NCBI GenBank assembly: GCA_020205615.1
Contig: CM035160.1
Coordinates: forward strand, 122,851,605-122,915,604
Reading direction: 5' to 3'
Length of the DNA: 64,000 nt
Source of the DNA: Panax quinquefolius
Taxonomy: Eukaryota; Streptophyta; Magnoliopsida; Apiales; Araliaceae
Numbering within the stretch: position 1 is the first letter of the stretch; every line of letters begins with the position of its first letter. Below, piece by piece: positions 36,267 to 46,865 of the stretch. The notes beneath the pieces were generated by a model that saw nothing but the letters and a program-made list of their open reading frames with translations, was not told the origin of the DNA and did not search any database. The position numbers and the translations under genes were made by a program.

Positions 36267-37461
36267 ATGTCTGAAAATAACATCAGAATGTTGAGAATAA
36301 CAATGGAGCACGAGATATCTTTTAAGTATCCATATATCAATAATCAGGATAATGTGCATCGAGGCGACAATCTTCATGCAAACAACAACAACCTTGACCA
36401 AATGATGAATGATGGAATGTTCATAGGCTTTATAAAATTCATGCGACATTAGGCGAGCGGCTCTGTCCAAAATGTAGGAGGAAACACTGGAAACTCTCGG
36501 ACGGTCACCAAGCAGCAGTTCGAGGAGCTGGGACCACGGAGTTTATTGGAGAGCCAAAACCACTTAAGGTGGAAGCGTGGATAAAGCGAGATCACCAAGA
36601 TATTTGATGTCTTGGGATGCTTGAGGAAGCAAGGTTCCTTTGCCACCTTTATGTTGCGAGGAGAGAGCAGTGATTCTTTGGTGGGAATCGGTAAAAGCGT
36701 ACTCAACTTTGCCGCTTTGAAGATGTCTTGGGAGAAGTTCGAAGAACTATTCAACGACAAGTACTTTCCTTAAAGTATTAAATCACATTAAAGAGGTAGA
36801 GTTCATCAAGTTGGAGCAAAACAATATGATAGTGTCGCGATACCACGAAGCTAAGTTTGTCGAGTTGTCCGGTTTGCGTCTCACTTGGTTGATAATGATG
36901 AGAGAATGGCGTGGATGTTTCTAAGAGGTTTGAAACCGAGATACGTCGATATCTAATTTCTCATAAAGCGTGTTTGTATTCGGATGTTGTAAATATGGCT
37001 CAGTTATTGGAGCGCGATAACGAGTCAACGCAACCAAGAGAAAGCAGCCGGCAAAATGATAATACTAGTGGTAGCAGTCATCGAAGCGGTGACAACAAAC
37101 GTGGAGGAATCAACATGCCATAAATGGTAACCACTCCGGTGGTAATCATGGTCAAGACAATAAGAATGGACATTTCAAGAAGAGGAGATTCAACAATGAT
37201 GGAAAGATGTCAGCACCAACACCCGTTGTTAAGGAAGGAGAACGACCACCAATCATATGCTACAAATGCGGAGGGGAGGGACATATCAGTCCAAACTACG
37301 CGATGCCATCCAAAGCCTGTTATAATTGTGGAAGAGAATATCACCTAGCCCGATTTTGTCGTGCATCGAAGACAAGTGCAGTTGGAACGGTGACACAAAA
37401 TACCGTCCCAGACAAGTTGAAACCAGTAGTTCAAGGGAGAGCTTTTTTTGTGACCTCCTAG
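36267..37461 (+). pseudogene. gag of Tekay-2, broken
   Basis: The start ATG at 36267 (MSENN...) matches the conserved start of the family. Capsid blocks are in three frames, for example EAWIKR, KIFDVLGCL and SWEKFEEL(F)NDKYFP. Zinc knuckles at 37255-37360 read [14 protein letters not shown], where the last Cys is replaced by Tyr, and CYNCGREYHLARFC, where the conserved Gly is Tyr. Multiple frameshifts and the lost knuckle Cys show that it is not functional. Confidence 0.8.
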
Positions 37462-37995
37462 AAAGCAAAGAACTCAAACGAAGTCATCATGGGTAAGCTT
37501 ATCATAAACTCTAGCGAAGTCTATACCTTATTTGATACTGGTTCTACCAATTCTTTTATTTCTCCTACTTGTGCTCAACGTTAAATTTGACTCTGGAGAA
37601 ATTAGACTTTGACTTATCTGTTGAAACTCCGTTGGGAGAAACCTTCATTACATCTATTGTTTATAAGTCTTGTTTGGTTCAAATCGGTACCTTCACATTA
37701 CCTGTCGATCTTATTTCATTGAAAATACTTGCATTTGATGTGATTCTAGGGATTGATTGGTTAACTACTCATCATGCAAAAATTGATTATTTTCGTAAGG
37801 TTGTTAGCTTTCATATTCCTAACCAACCTATTATGCGAATTAAAGCAACCAACCCATTAAAATCAATCACTGTCATCTCAAGCCATAAAGCTATTCATTT
37901 ATTGACAAACGGATGTCAAGCTTTCTTAGCTCATGTCACAGATTTAAACAAAATTACGTCAGATTTGAATGATATTTATATTGTTAATAAATTTC
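37462..37995 (+). pseudogene. Aspartic protease, Tekay-2
   Basis: After a stop at 37459 the frame resumes with the active site FDTGSTNSFIS at about 37530-37563, then a one-base break and the open frame from 37569: [18 protein letters not shown] and [24 protein letters not shown] is intact. The GIDWL block is the usual protease C-terminal motif of this family. The enzyme would process Gag-Pol. Confidence 0.8.
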
Positions 37996-38980
37996 CTGAC
38001 GTATTCCCTGAAGAACTTCATGGCCTACCCCCAGAGTGTGAAATTGAATTTTGTATCGACCTTGAACCCGGTACAAAACCCATTTCCAAAGCCCCATATC
38101 GAATGGTTCCTATTGAACTTCAGGAGTTAAAGACCCAAATGCAGGAATTATTAGACATTGGTTTTGTTCGTCCTAGTACGTCTCCTTGGGGTGCTCATAT
38201 TCTATTCGTGAAGAAGAAAGATGGGAGTATGTGACTTTGTATTGACTACTGGGAATTGAACCATGTCACCATCAAGAATAGGTATGTGTTACCTCGCATT
38301 GATGACCTGTTTGACCAGTTGCATAGAGCACAATTCTTTTCAAAGATTGATCTTAGTTCTAGATATCATCATTTGAAGGTTAAAAGCGAGGATATTCAAA
38401 AGGCGCCTTGAGAACTTCGATGCGGGCATTATGAATTCTTAGTCATGTCTTTTGGATTGACTAATGCTCTTCTTTGCCTTCATGGATATGATGAGCCAAG
38501 AGTATTCAAGGAATATTTGGATCACTTTGTGGTCGTCTTTATTGATGACATCCTCATATATTCCAAAAGTTGTGAAGATCATGAGCAACACTTGAGGCTG
38601 ATACTCTAAAAGCTTCGTGAAAACAAGCTTTATGCCAAGTTGAAGAAATGCGAGTTCTGGCTTGAGGAAGTAGCATTCCTTGGGCACGTAGTATCAAGTC
38701 GTGGAATATATGATGACCCGGTAAAGATTGAAGCTATTCAAAGCTGGGAGCAACCTAAATCAGTGACCGAAGTACGTAGCTTTCTCGGATTAGCTACTTA
38801 TTATCAGAGATTCGTGGAAAGATTTTCTCGAATCGTTACTCCATTAACTCAGCTGACTCAGAAAGATATAAAATTCGGTTGGAGCGTGGAATGTGAGAAG
38901 AGTTTTCAAGAACTTCGAGAGGAGACTCATTTACACACATTTACGTGCAATACCATCTGGCTCGGAGGGATTTGTCATCT
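37996..38980 (+). pseudogene. Reverse transcriptase, Tekay-2
   Basis: The domain begins with [16 protein letters not shown] and [20 protein letters not shown], and reaches a stop at 38231 (in place of Arg before [16 protein letters not shown]). FSKIDLSS is present near 38340. The catalytic block [12 protein letters not shown] lies at about 38537-38571 with both Asp intact. The frame then continues (38640-38987) with [20 protein letters not shown] and [20 protein letters not shown]. At least five stops or shifts interrupt it. Confidence 0.85.
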
Positions 38981-39330
38981 ACAGTGATGCATCGGGCAAA
39001 GGGTTAAGATGTGTTCTCATGCAACATGGGAAAGTCATAGCCTATGCCTCTCAATAACTCAATGAATATGAGAGGAATTGTCCTACTCATGATCTAGAGT
39101 TGGCAGCTGTTGTCTTCGCACTTAAAATTTGGAGGCATTACTTGTATGGGGAGAAAGTGGAGATTTTTACGGATCATAAAAGCCTCAAATATTTATTCAC
39201 CTAAGAGGAACTCAACATGCGACAACGACGTTGGCTTGAACTGTTAAAAGATTATGATCATACCATTCAATACCATCCGGTAAAAAGAAGCGTAGTAGTA
39301 GGCGCATTGAGTAGAAGATCATATCTTGAA
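38981..39330 (+). pseudogene. RNase H, Tekay-2
   Basis: Motifs are [18 protein letters not shown] (first catalytic Asp in SDAS), [20 protein letters not shown] (catalytic Glu) and [13 protein letters not shown] (catalytic Asp). Stops replace the Arg in SxQL and a Gln in the FT-QEEL block. The final motif region ([10 protein letters not shown]) has lost the conserved A-D pair. Confidence 0.8.
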
Positions 39331-40560
39331 TGCGAGTGCGATATTGTCGTATGAAAGGCCCATTTTATATGACTTGCAAAGGATGGAGATAGAGTTAAAG
39401 ACTCCGAGGGACCAACGTGATGATGGCGAATATACTGAGTAGAACAGGCTTTAATGGATAAAGTTAAAGGCGCTTTCAGCTACTGGACACAGGCCCGATC
39501 ATTATGAGGAAGAAAGTGCAAGAAGGTGCTATCTGGGAAATAAGAATCGATGAGGAAGGAATACTTGAGTCGACTCCGGACTTTGTGTTCTTAATGACCA
39601 CGATTTAAAGTATAAAATCATAATGGAGGCGCACAACACACCATTTGCAATCCATCTTGGGAGTACAAAATGTATCATGATCTTGACATACATTTTGGTG
39701 GAAGCAATATGAAGAGAGAGATCATGCGATTTTATCTCAAGGTGTCTTACTTGTCAACGAGTCAAGGCGGAGCATCAAGTACCAAAAGGTCCATTCCAAC
39801 CACATGAAATTCCAAAATAGAAGTGGGAGCACATTACCATAGATTTAGATTCTGGGGTCTTCCCAAGGTTTCTCAAGGCGTAGATGCGATTTGGGTCATT
39901 GTTGATAGATTGACCAAGTTGGCTCATTTCTTACCTATACGAGAAACTTATAAACTTGAACGTCTTGCTCGTATGTACATAAATGAGATTATAAGACTGC
40001 ATGGTATGCCAGTATCCATAGTTTCTGATCGAGACCCAAGATTCACTTCACGATTTTGGGTTAGTTTGCAGAAAGCTATTGGCACGGATTTAGAATTTAG
40101 CTCGGCATATCCTCCTCAGACGGACGAGTAGTCAAAGAGGACTATTCAAACTCTTGAAGATTTATTAAGACTATGTGTCCTTGACTTCAAGGGAAGTTAG
40201 GATAAGTTCATACCATTAGTGGAGTTTTCCTACAACAACAGTTATCAAGCAAGTATTGGCATGGCTCCATTTGAGGCGTTGTGTGGAAGAAAGTGTCGTT
40301 CTCCAGTATGCTGGGATGATGTGGGTGAAGCAATGTAGTTGGGACCGGAGTTGGTACGTATAACTACGGAAAAGATTCAAACGATCTGACAACGTATAAA
40401 AACCTCACAAGATGGATAAAAGAGTTATGCTGATCTTCATCGAAAGGACATGGAATTCGATATTGGAGATCATGTGTTGTTACGTGTTGCTCCATGGAAA
40501 GGAGTTACGAGATTTGGAAAGAGAGGAAAGCTCAATCCTCGACTCATTAGCACATTTTGA
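39331..40560 (+). pseudogene. Integrase, Tekay-2
   Basis: The H2C2-type N-terminal region is recognisable near 39600-39775 (AHNTPFAIHLG, then CLTCQRVKAEHQ). The core is open at 39823-40131, with [20 protein letters not shown] (first Asp) and [16 protein letters not shown] (second Asp). At the third catalytic position the family has SERTIQTLED; here a stop and SKRTIQTLED are found, so the catalytic Glu is Lys. [20 protein letters not shown] follows. The enzyme would be inactive even without the stops. Confidence 0.82.
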
Positions 40561-40920
40561 ATCCTCGACCGAGTAGGAACTATGGCCTATAGACTCGTTT
40601 TACCGCCAAGTATGTCTCGTGTTCATAACGTTTTTCACATATCCATGTTACGTAAATATGTGGAAGACCCGAACCACATTATTGAGTTAGAACTAGACAA
40701 AATAGCGAAAGATTTAACGTATGAAGAGGTTCCTGTTAAAATCTGCGATAAGAAGGAACATGTTCTACGCTCTAAGGTTATACCTCAAGTTAAAGTTTTG
40801 TGGAGAATCCACAATGTTAAGGAAATGACCTGGGAGTTAGAATCTGAAATGAAATCAAGGTATCCTTACCTCTTTGACATACCAGGTACGTACTCTAATT
40901 TTGAGGGCGAAATTTCATAA
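40561..40920 (+). pseudogene. Integrase C-terminus with chromodomain, Tekay-2
   Basis: The frame is open from 40582 to the stop at 40918-40920. It contains [54 protein letters not shown] and the chromodomain-like tail VKVLWRIHNVKEMTWELESE ending in ISxxx before the PPT. The full tail is present, unlike in Tekay-1. In chromoviruses this part is thought to steer integration to marked chromatin. Confidence 0.8.
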
Positions 40921-40931
40921 GAAGGGGAGGT
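40919..40931 (+). other. Polypurine tract, Tekay-2
   Basis: AAGAAGGGGAGGT directly before the 3' LTR start TGTAAGACC, overlapping the stop codon of pol. Confidence 0.85.
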
Positions 40932-41425
40932 TGTAAGACCCCAACTTTTATGAATAAAGATGAATTTTCCATACATATCATTTTTGATTATTATGGAATG
41001 AATTTGTTATAATACTATAGTTGTGGGTAATATTTATAAATTCTGCAAAGTACGCAAGTTGTTATATAATATTCGATTGGTCGGGGAATATTCGTTTTAA
41101 CAAGGAATATTCTTACGATGGCACAATCATTGATGGACCCCATAACGGAATTACTGTCGGATTGAGAAAACGACAAAAATATCTTTTTATAATATAACGG
41201 CGAAAGTTTTACCGTTAACACTGTTGGAATACCTGGTGGTTAAAATACGATGTCTACGTTGTTGCACGATGCTAGCACGGTATTGCGCGTATTTTTGAAT
41301 TATTGATTCTTACGTGAGAAGGCCTTACTCGATAATTGTTACAGTAATTACTGTTCAATATTTTATTTTATTGGTTCAATAATTGCTGCGTTGATATTTT
41401 ATATTATTGTTGTTTCAATAATTGT
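40932..41425 (+). repeat. Truncated 3' LTR of Tekay-2
   Basis: The first 494 bases match 33354-33870 with several indels and substitutions. Homology is lost right after GTTTCAATAATTGT at the start of the CACTA-like region. Confidence 0.85.
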
Positions 41426-42262
41426 CACTGCACACGCAACAAAAAATGGGACTTCAGCAACAACCGATTTTCTTTACTAAAGGTGCCAAATTTCGTTGCA
41501 AAAGGGTTTTGGCAAAAACTTTATTGTCATCGCGTCTTTTGTTGCGCAATGAGTGTTGCTAATTGTTCCGCAACGAACATTTTTTTCGTTGCCAAAAGTA
41601 ATACATTTTGCAACGAAATTTGGCTTTCGTACAGAGACATCGATCTTTTAGCAACAAAATGTATTATTGCAGAATAATTAAAATTTCGTTGCTAAAAACC
41701 CCTTTTCGTTGCAAAAACCTGCTAATTGGCAACAAAATAAACTCTCTTTTTTTTTTGCAACGACCATGCATTTTCGTTGCAATTGACACCATTTTTCAAC
41801 AACATTTTTCGTTGCAGTAAATTATGAAAATTGTTGCATAAGCTTGCTTTCGTTGCGAAATGTAAACTTTTTAGCAACGATTTTCGTTACAGATTATATT
41901 ATTTGGCAACGACATTATGCTAAATTAGCAATGAAAATGTTTGTTGCTGGTTATTTTTCAATAGTAACAAAAGTCATCGATTAGCAACGACATTATATGT
42001 TACTGTTTCTTTATATGTGCAACGAAAGTTAATATGATTTGCAACGATAAAAAATGTTGCCTTTTATGTTAGTATTAGCAACAATATCCTCTCCGTTGTT
42101 ATTAAGTTAATTTTTCGTTGCCAAATATTATATTTTTAATGCCATTAGCAACGAAATTTGTTGCTAAATGTATAAAAAATTATTGCTATATTAAAACTTG
42201 TTCAATGCTTTGGTAACGAATTATATTGTTGCCAAATCAAAATTTGACATTCTTTTTGTGTA
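41426..42262. mobile_element. CACTA-like terminal region or MITE-sized derivative
   Basis: The left end reads CACTGCACACGCAACAAAAA and the right end, read inverted, begins TACACAAAAAGAATGTC, which together resemble a decayed CACTACACAA-type terminal inverted repeat. The inside carries more than twenty copies of GCAACGAAA or TTTCGTTGC words in both orientations, as expected of CACTA subterminal repeats bound by the transposase. No coding sequence is present. The right end lacks the final GTG, and no 3-bp duplication is clear, so the boundaries are provisional. Confidence 0.55.
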
Positions 42263-43244
42263 CCTGGCTGGCTCAATGTCCCCATAGCAAATAATGGCAA
42301 AAATACAAAAAACTAAAATATTATTGACTTAATAAAATCATCCACTACATAATCATTTATTATCTTTACAATTAACTATCTAAAGCTACCACAGTTGTTC
42401 AATAAAATTACATATCTACATATATAGAGAGAGTACACTTCATAATTTCTTCCCTTGTCTTCCGTAAACGTAGCACGGAAATTTGATACCCAGTATTGTA
42501 AGGCAGGTCGTAGAAGTAGTCTTCCTGCACATATTTAAAAATAATAGAAAAGTCAGGAAAATGAAGCAAATAAGTCACCAGATGCACTTAGTGCCATCCG
42601 ACTATTTTGCTTGAGAAAGAAATTTCCTTTTACATTTTTTGGCACACCTTCATAAAAATTAAATGACTTATTTTTGTCACATGTTTTTCTGAGACATCAA
42701 TGGTATTACGGGTGGGTTTTTTTATTCATATTTTGGGATTATTGCGGGTTTACAACTAGGACAAATATATTCAAAATATTTCAACTTGCACCAGGTTGTA
42801 CACGTACACCTTCATCCTCGTTAATTAAATATATAAATTCTTGATACCATAATTTTTTCTACGCGAATGAAGAAAACAAGATTGAGGAACAGACGGTCTA
42901 GTATATTTCACATCCTTGTAAAAATAAGGTCAACTTTTTTCCTGCAATTTTTAGTACACTCAATTTACTGAACAAATGTTCAACTTTAGAAATAATCACT
43001 AAACAACTATACTATAATATAACTCAGTTGACCAGGGAACTCTGTTTAAATTATTCCAGTGGATTCTTTCCAATCTACTTCTTCTATGATCTCATTGGAA
43101 ATTATATAAAGATAATTTTTATTTGATAAAACACCCATATATTTCAGATATTACATCCATTGTAACTACTATTACTTGACTTAAATACTAGAGATGATAT
43201 TATAATAAATTGAACAAGAAATCTACAATCAAAATATCTATTTT

Positions 43245-43408
43245 GATCTAAAAGTCGATGATCTAAAAGCTACAAAAGCAAAGAAGAAGATAAATGGACC
43301 TGATGAAGGCCTTCATATTATTGTAGATAGACACGCCTTCCAACAAAGATAATAATTATGATGAAATTATCATCCTGCTAAAACCATGTCAGAAGCTTCC
43401 TTGGCAAC
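43245..43408 (-). pseudogene. Fragment of an ECA-type P-type Ca2+-ATPase
   Basis: After the acceptor TTGTTTCAG the frame reads VAKEASDMVLA, then a one-base insertion, then DDNF, a short degraded stretch with VGRRVYLQ, and in another frame YNNMKAFIRSIYL. In ER-type Ca2+-ATPases this segment reads approximately VAKEASDMVLADDNF then a glycine-arginine turn and YNNTKxFIR, at the end of the P domain leading into the fifth membrane segment. The pump moves Ca2+ into the ER or Golgi. Only about 45 residues remain, with at least two frameshifts. Confidence 0.75.
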
Positions 43409-44061
43409 CTGAAACAAGGTAATGCAGAAGTATGAATTGAAAGATGAGAAAGATAAAATTAGACAAACTCAAAGTGATTCAATATGCAGCACCATGGGTT
43501 ATAAGAAACCCGTGGGTTTGCTTCATCCCGTCCAACAAAGAACTCGATTATGTAACAGAGAAGAAATATTCCTTTGAAGCTAAACTTAGGGAATCATGTA
43601 TATCACAATAAATTTGGTGAATCAAATAGATGTCAATGCAGTAAGACTGGACCATGTATATTACATTAACATGCTCTTAAGACCGAGTTGGATCAAAAGG
43701 AAAGGAAATGAAATAGATGTTGCTTTCTTTTTCCTCAAATACTATAGTAGTACATAATTTTTTACAAGAACCTTGGGAAGCCTGAAATTAAAATTTGAAA
43801 GGCTTAATTTTTTTTTCATAATCTATGTAGCCTCCCCACACCCCCCACCCCCACAGGCCCCCTTGAGAGGTCCCTGTGTGAAGGCCATATATAAGAAAGA
43901 CCACCTCTAGTGCAAAACAGTGACATAGGTTCAAGTTTGATCTTTCTCAATTGTAAGACGAGCAAGCAACATTCAGTATGCCCCCATATCATAAATCCGT
44001 ATACATATAAATAATTGCTATGCACATATCAGAATGATTCGTGAGATAAATAGAGAGTTAC

Positions 44062-44202
44062 CACTAGTAGCTTTTACGCCTTTTGGTGTTTTCGACTCTC
44101 TGGATGGCAATATAAAATATAATCTTCCCTTTTAAAGGTGGGCATGCCCGAGATATAGCGAGTTGAAAAGCCTCGTTTTTTGCAATAATCAAGGTATCCA
44201 AT
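44062..44202 (-). pseudogene. HAC-type histone acetyltransferase exon, broken
   Basis: An acceptor (ATCAACAG) precedes [20 protein letters not shown] and [20 protein letters not shown], then a TAA stop and a GTAACT donor. In plant p300/CBP-like HAC proteins the catalytic domain has [11 protein letters not shown], then [20 protein letters not shown]. The exon joins in phase to the previous one (HEIL then IGYL). The WACPP part has changed to SGMPT and a stop has arisen, so the catalytic domain is dead. Confidence 0.85.
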
Positions 44203-44318
44203 CTGTTGATGACAAGAAAGGAAACACAAGCATTCATATTCAATTTACATGTTTGCATAGACTCTAAATGTACATCTCATAATAAAATAGCACAGATAAT
44301 GAGAATATAAGTAAATAC

Positions 44319-44519
44319 CAAGATTTCATGGTACACTAAGGTACGGAGAGCTTCGCCAGTCACCGTTTTTGTCTCGGGTCTTAAGTACTTCACAGATTGA
44401 AGATATGAGATATAGACACAACGTTGATTAGGTGGACCACATTCTGATCCATACTCCTGAACATACATCCCAAAGAGGCAAACATTTACCCCTTCTATTC
44501 TCTGAAACAATAGTATCAC
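44319..44519 (-). pseudogene. HAC-type histone acetyltransferase exon, open
   Basis: An acceptor (GCAATCAG) starts [20 protein letters not shown], followed by [20 protein letters not shown] and [19 protein letters not shown], with a donor GTATTT. This is the core of the KAT11/p300-CBP acetyltransferase domain, which transfers acetyl groups to histone lysines in the nucleus. The 67 codons are free of stops and closely match the plant family. On its own it is one exon of a protein normally over 1,000 residues long. Confidence 0.9.
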
Positions 44520-45175
44520 CTGATTGCAATAAGAATGTGTCAGTGTGTTCATGGTAAATCACATAACAATGAATGGAATGACAATAGCATAGGAACAAAA
44601 GCCGCCACCCCCCCACACACACACACACAGAGAAACAACAAAGCTTCGGGTTTGAGATAAGTTTGAAACTATAACTCAAATAAATTGGACACTCAAAAAA
44701 GCGTAAGTCGGCTTCCTAACTTCTCCACTTATTTAATTTTGGAATTTTTAGTTGGTCCAACAATTTTGACAAACTACCCACTCATTTTGCTTTTAATATA
44801 CAAAACTATGAGTTGGGAAAAAAGCAGGCACTTTTGCTAAAGTATCTAAAGACTTAGAACATGATCTTTTGTTGAAGAGTCTAAAGTACTTCACTATGTG
44901 GTTCTGTATTAACTTCATCCCAAATTCCCAGCATATTAACTTTCTAACTAAACATTTACTGATTGTTATAATAAATTACCAGCACAAAATTCATTAAAGA
45001 AGATACATCAGCAAATTGGTCAATCACTTAAATAAGTGAACATAGTGGGATGACATGCGATAAATTCAAACAAAATTGGAGGGTTGACAATATCTTTTAG
45101 GATCTGAGTGAGATCAATGCCAAATAAGGATTAAGCAAATTTGATCATTTTTTTGTCAACATCACTTTGTCTCAC

Positions 45176-45305
45176 CTTTGACTTGTCAAGAACTCTCTTG
45201 GATAATTGCCCCATTGAAAATATCCGAGAATTGCTTTATTCACTTCCATTTTTGTCAACCGATAATACTACTCCGACAACAAGGTGCTTTCTCCGTGTAC
45301 ACAGT
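45176..45305 (-). pseudogene. HAC-type histone acetyltransferase exon, frameshifted
   Basis: The frame KHLVVGVVLSVDK is followed by a frameshift and EVNKAILGYFQWGNYPREFL, ending at a CAAAG/GTGAGA donor. In HAC proteins this stretch reads like VVRVVSSVDKKLEV then FLEIFQEENYPxEFPYKSK, directly before the VILLFQ exon. So three consecutive acetyltransferase exons are present in the native order. The left boundary in the coding direction (near 45305) is uncertain. Confidence 0.7.
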
Positions 45306-46420
45306 ATAGGTGGAACATTACAAATAAACAATGAACCAAAGATGGCATAAAAAGACTAAGCATTACTGACAGAGACCGTCATTGAGATACATTTTCTACG
45401 AGACAAGTACTCCAAAAGCTGGGAAAATGAAGTCTAGAGCGACTAAGGTATATTTACTCAAAGGTTCTTAACAAAAAAGAACTAGAAAGATGTGCCACCA
45501 ATAAAATATTAATAGGTTTGTATTATAATTAAATAAAATATATGATATGTTGCTTAACATAATTGCATTAAGAAAATTATTTATTACCTTTCTTTGCTGC
45601 TGCTTTTCCCATCCACTAAACACTTGGGTCAAATCTATGTATAAAAACAAGGAAACTTGTAGATATATTACATGAGGTTTTCAGATCTTTACAGGGGTCA
45701 AATCTAAGGCCATCAATGCATGGATCGTCTAAACACCGAAATTGAACATTAAATAAGTCTCCAAAGGTAAATACAATTAATGTACTTACAACCTCGGATA
45801 TAACAATGTTATTCAGAATTCAGCACATAGAAGTTGTTACTCTTGAGGATGGATCTTCAAAACCCCAGAGCTCCAGACTAGTGTGATGTATTCATTAAAG
45901 GCTGTATCTATGGATGATGAAATAATAATCCTTTAAATGTTAAGTATGGAAATTTCCACCATAGTTTTCACCAAAAGTTGCCTAGAACATTCAGTTCAAA
46001 GAAGAAGTTATCAAGCAGGGAAAAAACTCTCCCACATATTCTCAGCAGCCAACTAAATGAACTTGATTTAAAAAACCAATAGTCAAAACTATACATTTAT
46101 TATTTCCAACAAAAAGTAGCAAAGAACTTGTCAAACTTATTTTTAAGTAATAATAAATAAAGTTTTTTGTAAATTTTACAAATGGACAGTATTTTTCTAG
46201 TCTATTTTTAGAAAATCAACTCTACTTTTGGAATGGGATGTACAAAATTGCTATATGGTCTTCCATCTCTGAATGAAGAAGCATTTATTTATTGGAATTA
46301 TACTTTTACATTACACACAAGACCACGTTAAATCTAGTGAAAACTCTGTAATTCAAAATCAAGACCCCAATACAACAAAATACAGTTTCAGGAAAATGAA
46401 ATTGATCAAGAAAATCGAAC

Positions 46421-46865
46421 CTTGAGAAGCAGATATCAAAGGAATCATCAATAAGCGTTTGTCGAGAAGTTTCGGCCTGAGACTCCACTTTCTGAGTGAG
46501 CACAGAGAAATTAGAACTTCCTTGAATCCTCCCTTCCTCGTTCCACGTGCTCTGCCCGTGCCTCACCAGCACGATCCTCTTCGTAGCCTTAATCGTCGAA
46601 AAAGGGGTCAAATCTCGTAGCTCCGAACTAAACTTTTCTCTCTCCTCGGATGAAACTTCATCTAGAGGTACTTGTAAGCTCGAAGATGATCAGATTATAA
46701 AGAAACCGTTAGCGCTTGCTTTGATGCCAATACAATTCCTAGGGTTTGTACGGATGAGAGAGAGAGGGTCGTGCCTGAAGAGAGGAGGTGTGACGGATCT
46801 GAGTTTGAGAGAGAGTTCGAGATCTGGGTCTGGGTTTGAGAGTTCGAGATCTGGGTCTTAAGGTC
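46421..46865 (-). pseudogene. First exon of a plastid-type phosphoglycerate-mutase family gene
   Basis: The frame reads LDEVSSEEREKFSSELRDLT, then TPFSTIKATKRIVLVRHGQS and STWNEEGRIQGSSNFSVLTQ, LIDDSFDICFS, and stops at a CTCAAG/GTTCGA donor. VRHGQSTWNEEGRIQG is the RHG phosphohistidine motif of the histidine phosphatase superfamily. The closest family I recognise is plant 2-carboxy-D-arabinitol-1-phosphatase, a chloroplast enzyme that removes a Rubisco inhibitor. Upstream, where a transit peptide is expected, a TGA interrupts the frame near 46695. The next exon (PLKRS... in relatives) is not found, so only the N-terminal third is present. Confidence 0.8.

Larger units (their letters stand above)
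33354..41425 (+). mobile_element. Tekay-like chromovirus copy 2
   Basis: An 8.1-kb plus-strand element with 5' LTR, PBS, gag, protease, RT, RNase H, integrase, chromodomain-type tail, PPT and a truncated 3' LTR. All pol domains can be followed but many stops and frameshifts interrupt them. The 3' LTR stops after 494 bases at the CACTA-like region. Five bases before the 5' LTR are TTATA, with no partner visible on the right. Confidence 0.88.
42263..46865 (-). other. Block of fragments from at least three host genes
   Basis: The minus strand holds, in order from 46865 down, a phosphoglycerate-mutase-family first exon, three p300/CBP-type (HAC) acetyltransferase exons and a P-type Ca2+-ATPase exon. 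Exon edges with plausible splice sites and intron-like spacers are kept. The genes are unrelated and each is represented only in part. A possible further exon at about 42430-42527 follows an ATGTGCAG acceptor and reads EDYFYDLPYNTGYQISVLRL; I do not recognise it. Another short exon-like piece is at 45590-45646 (DLTQVFSGWEKQQQRK then GTAATA). The rest looks like AT-rich intron or filler. Multi-gene capture by a transposon is the likely origin. Confidence 0.7.

Noticed and set aside
45141..45350. Plus-strand 69-codon frame
   Set aside because: The opposite strand carries a clear HAC exon with a splice donor; the plus frame is its shadow.
46306..46611. Functional 2-carboxyarabinitol-phosphatase-like gene
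   Set aside because: Only the first exon is present; the frame past the donor site is intron, the upstream transit-peptide region has a stop, and the next exons on the strand belong to other genes.
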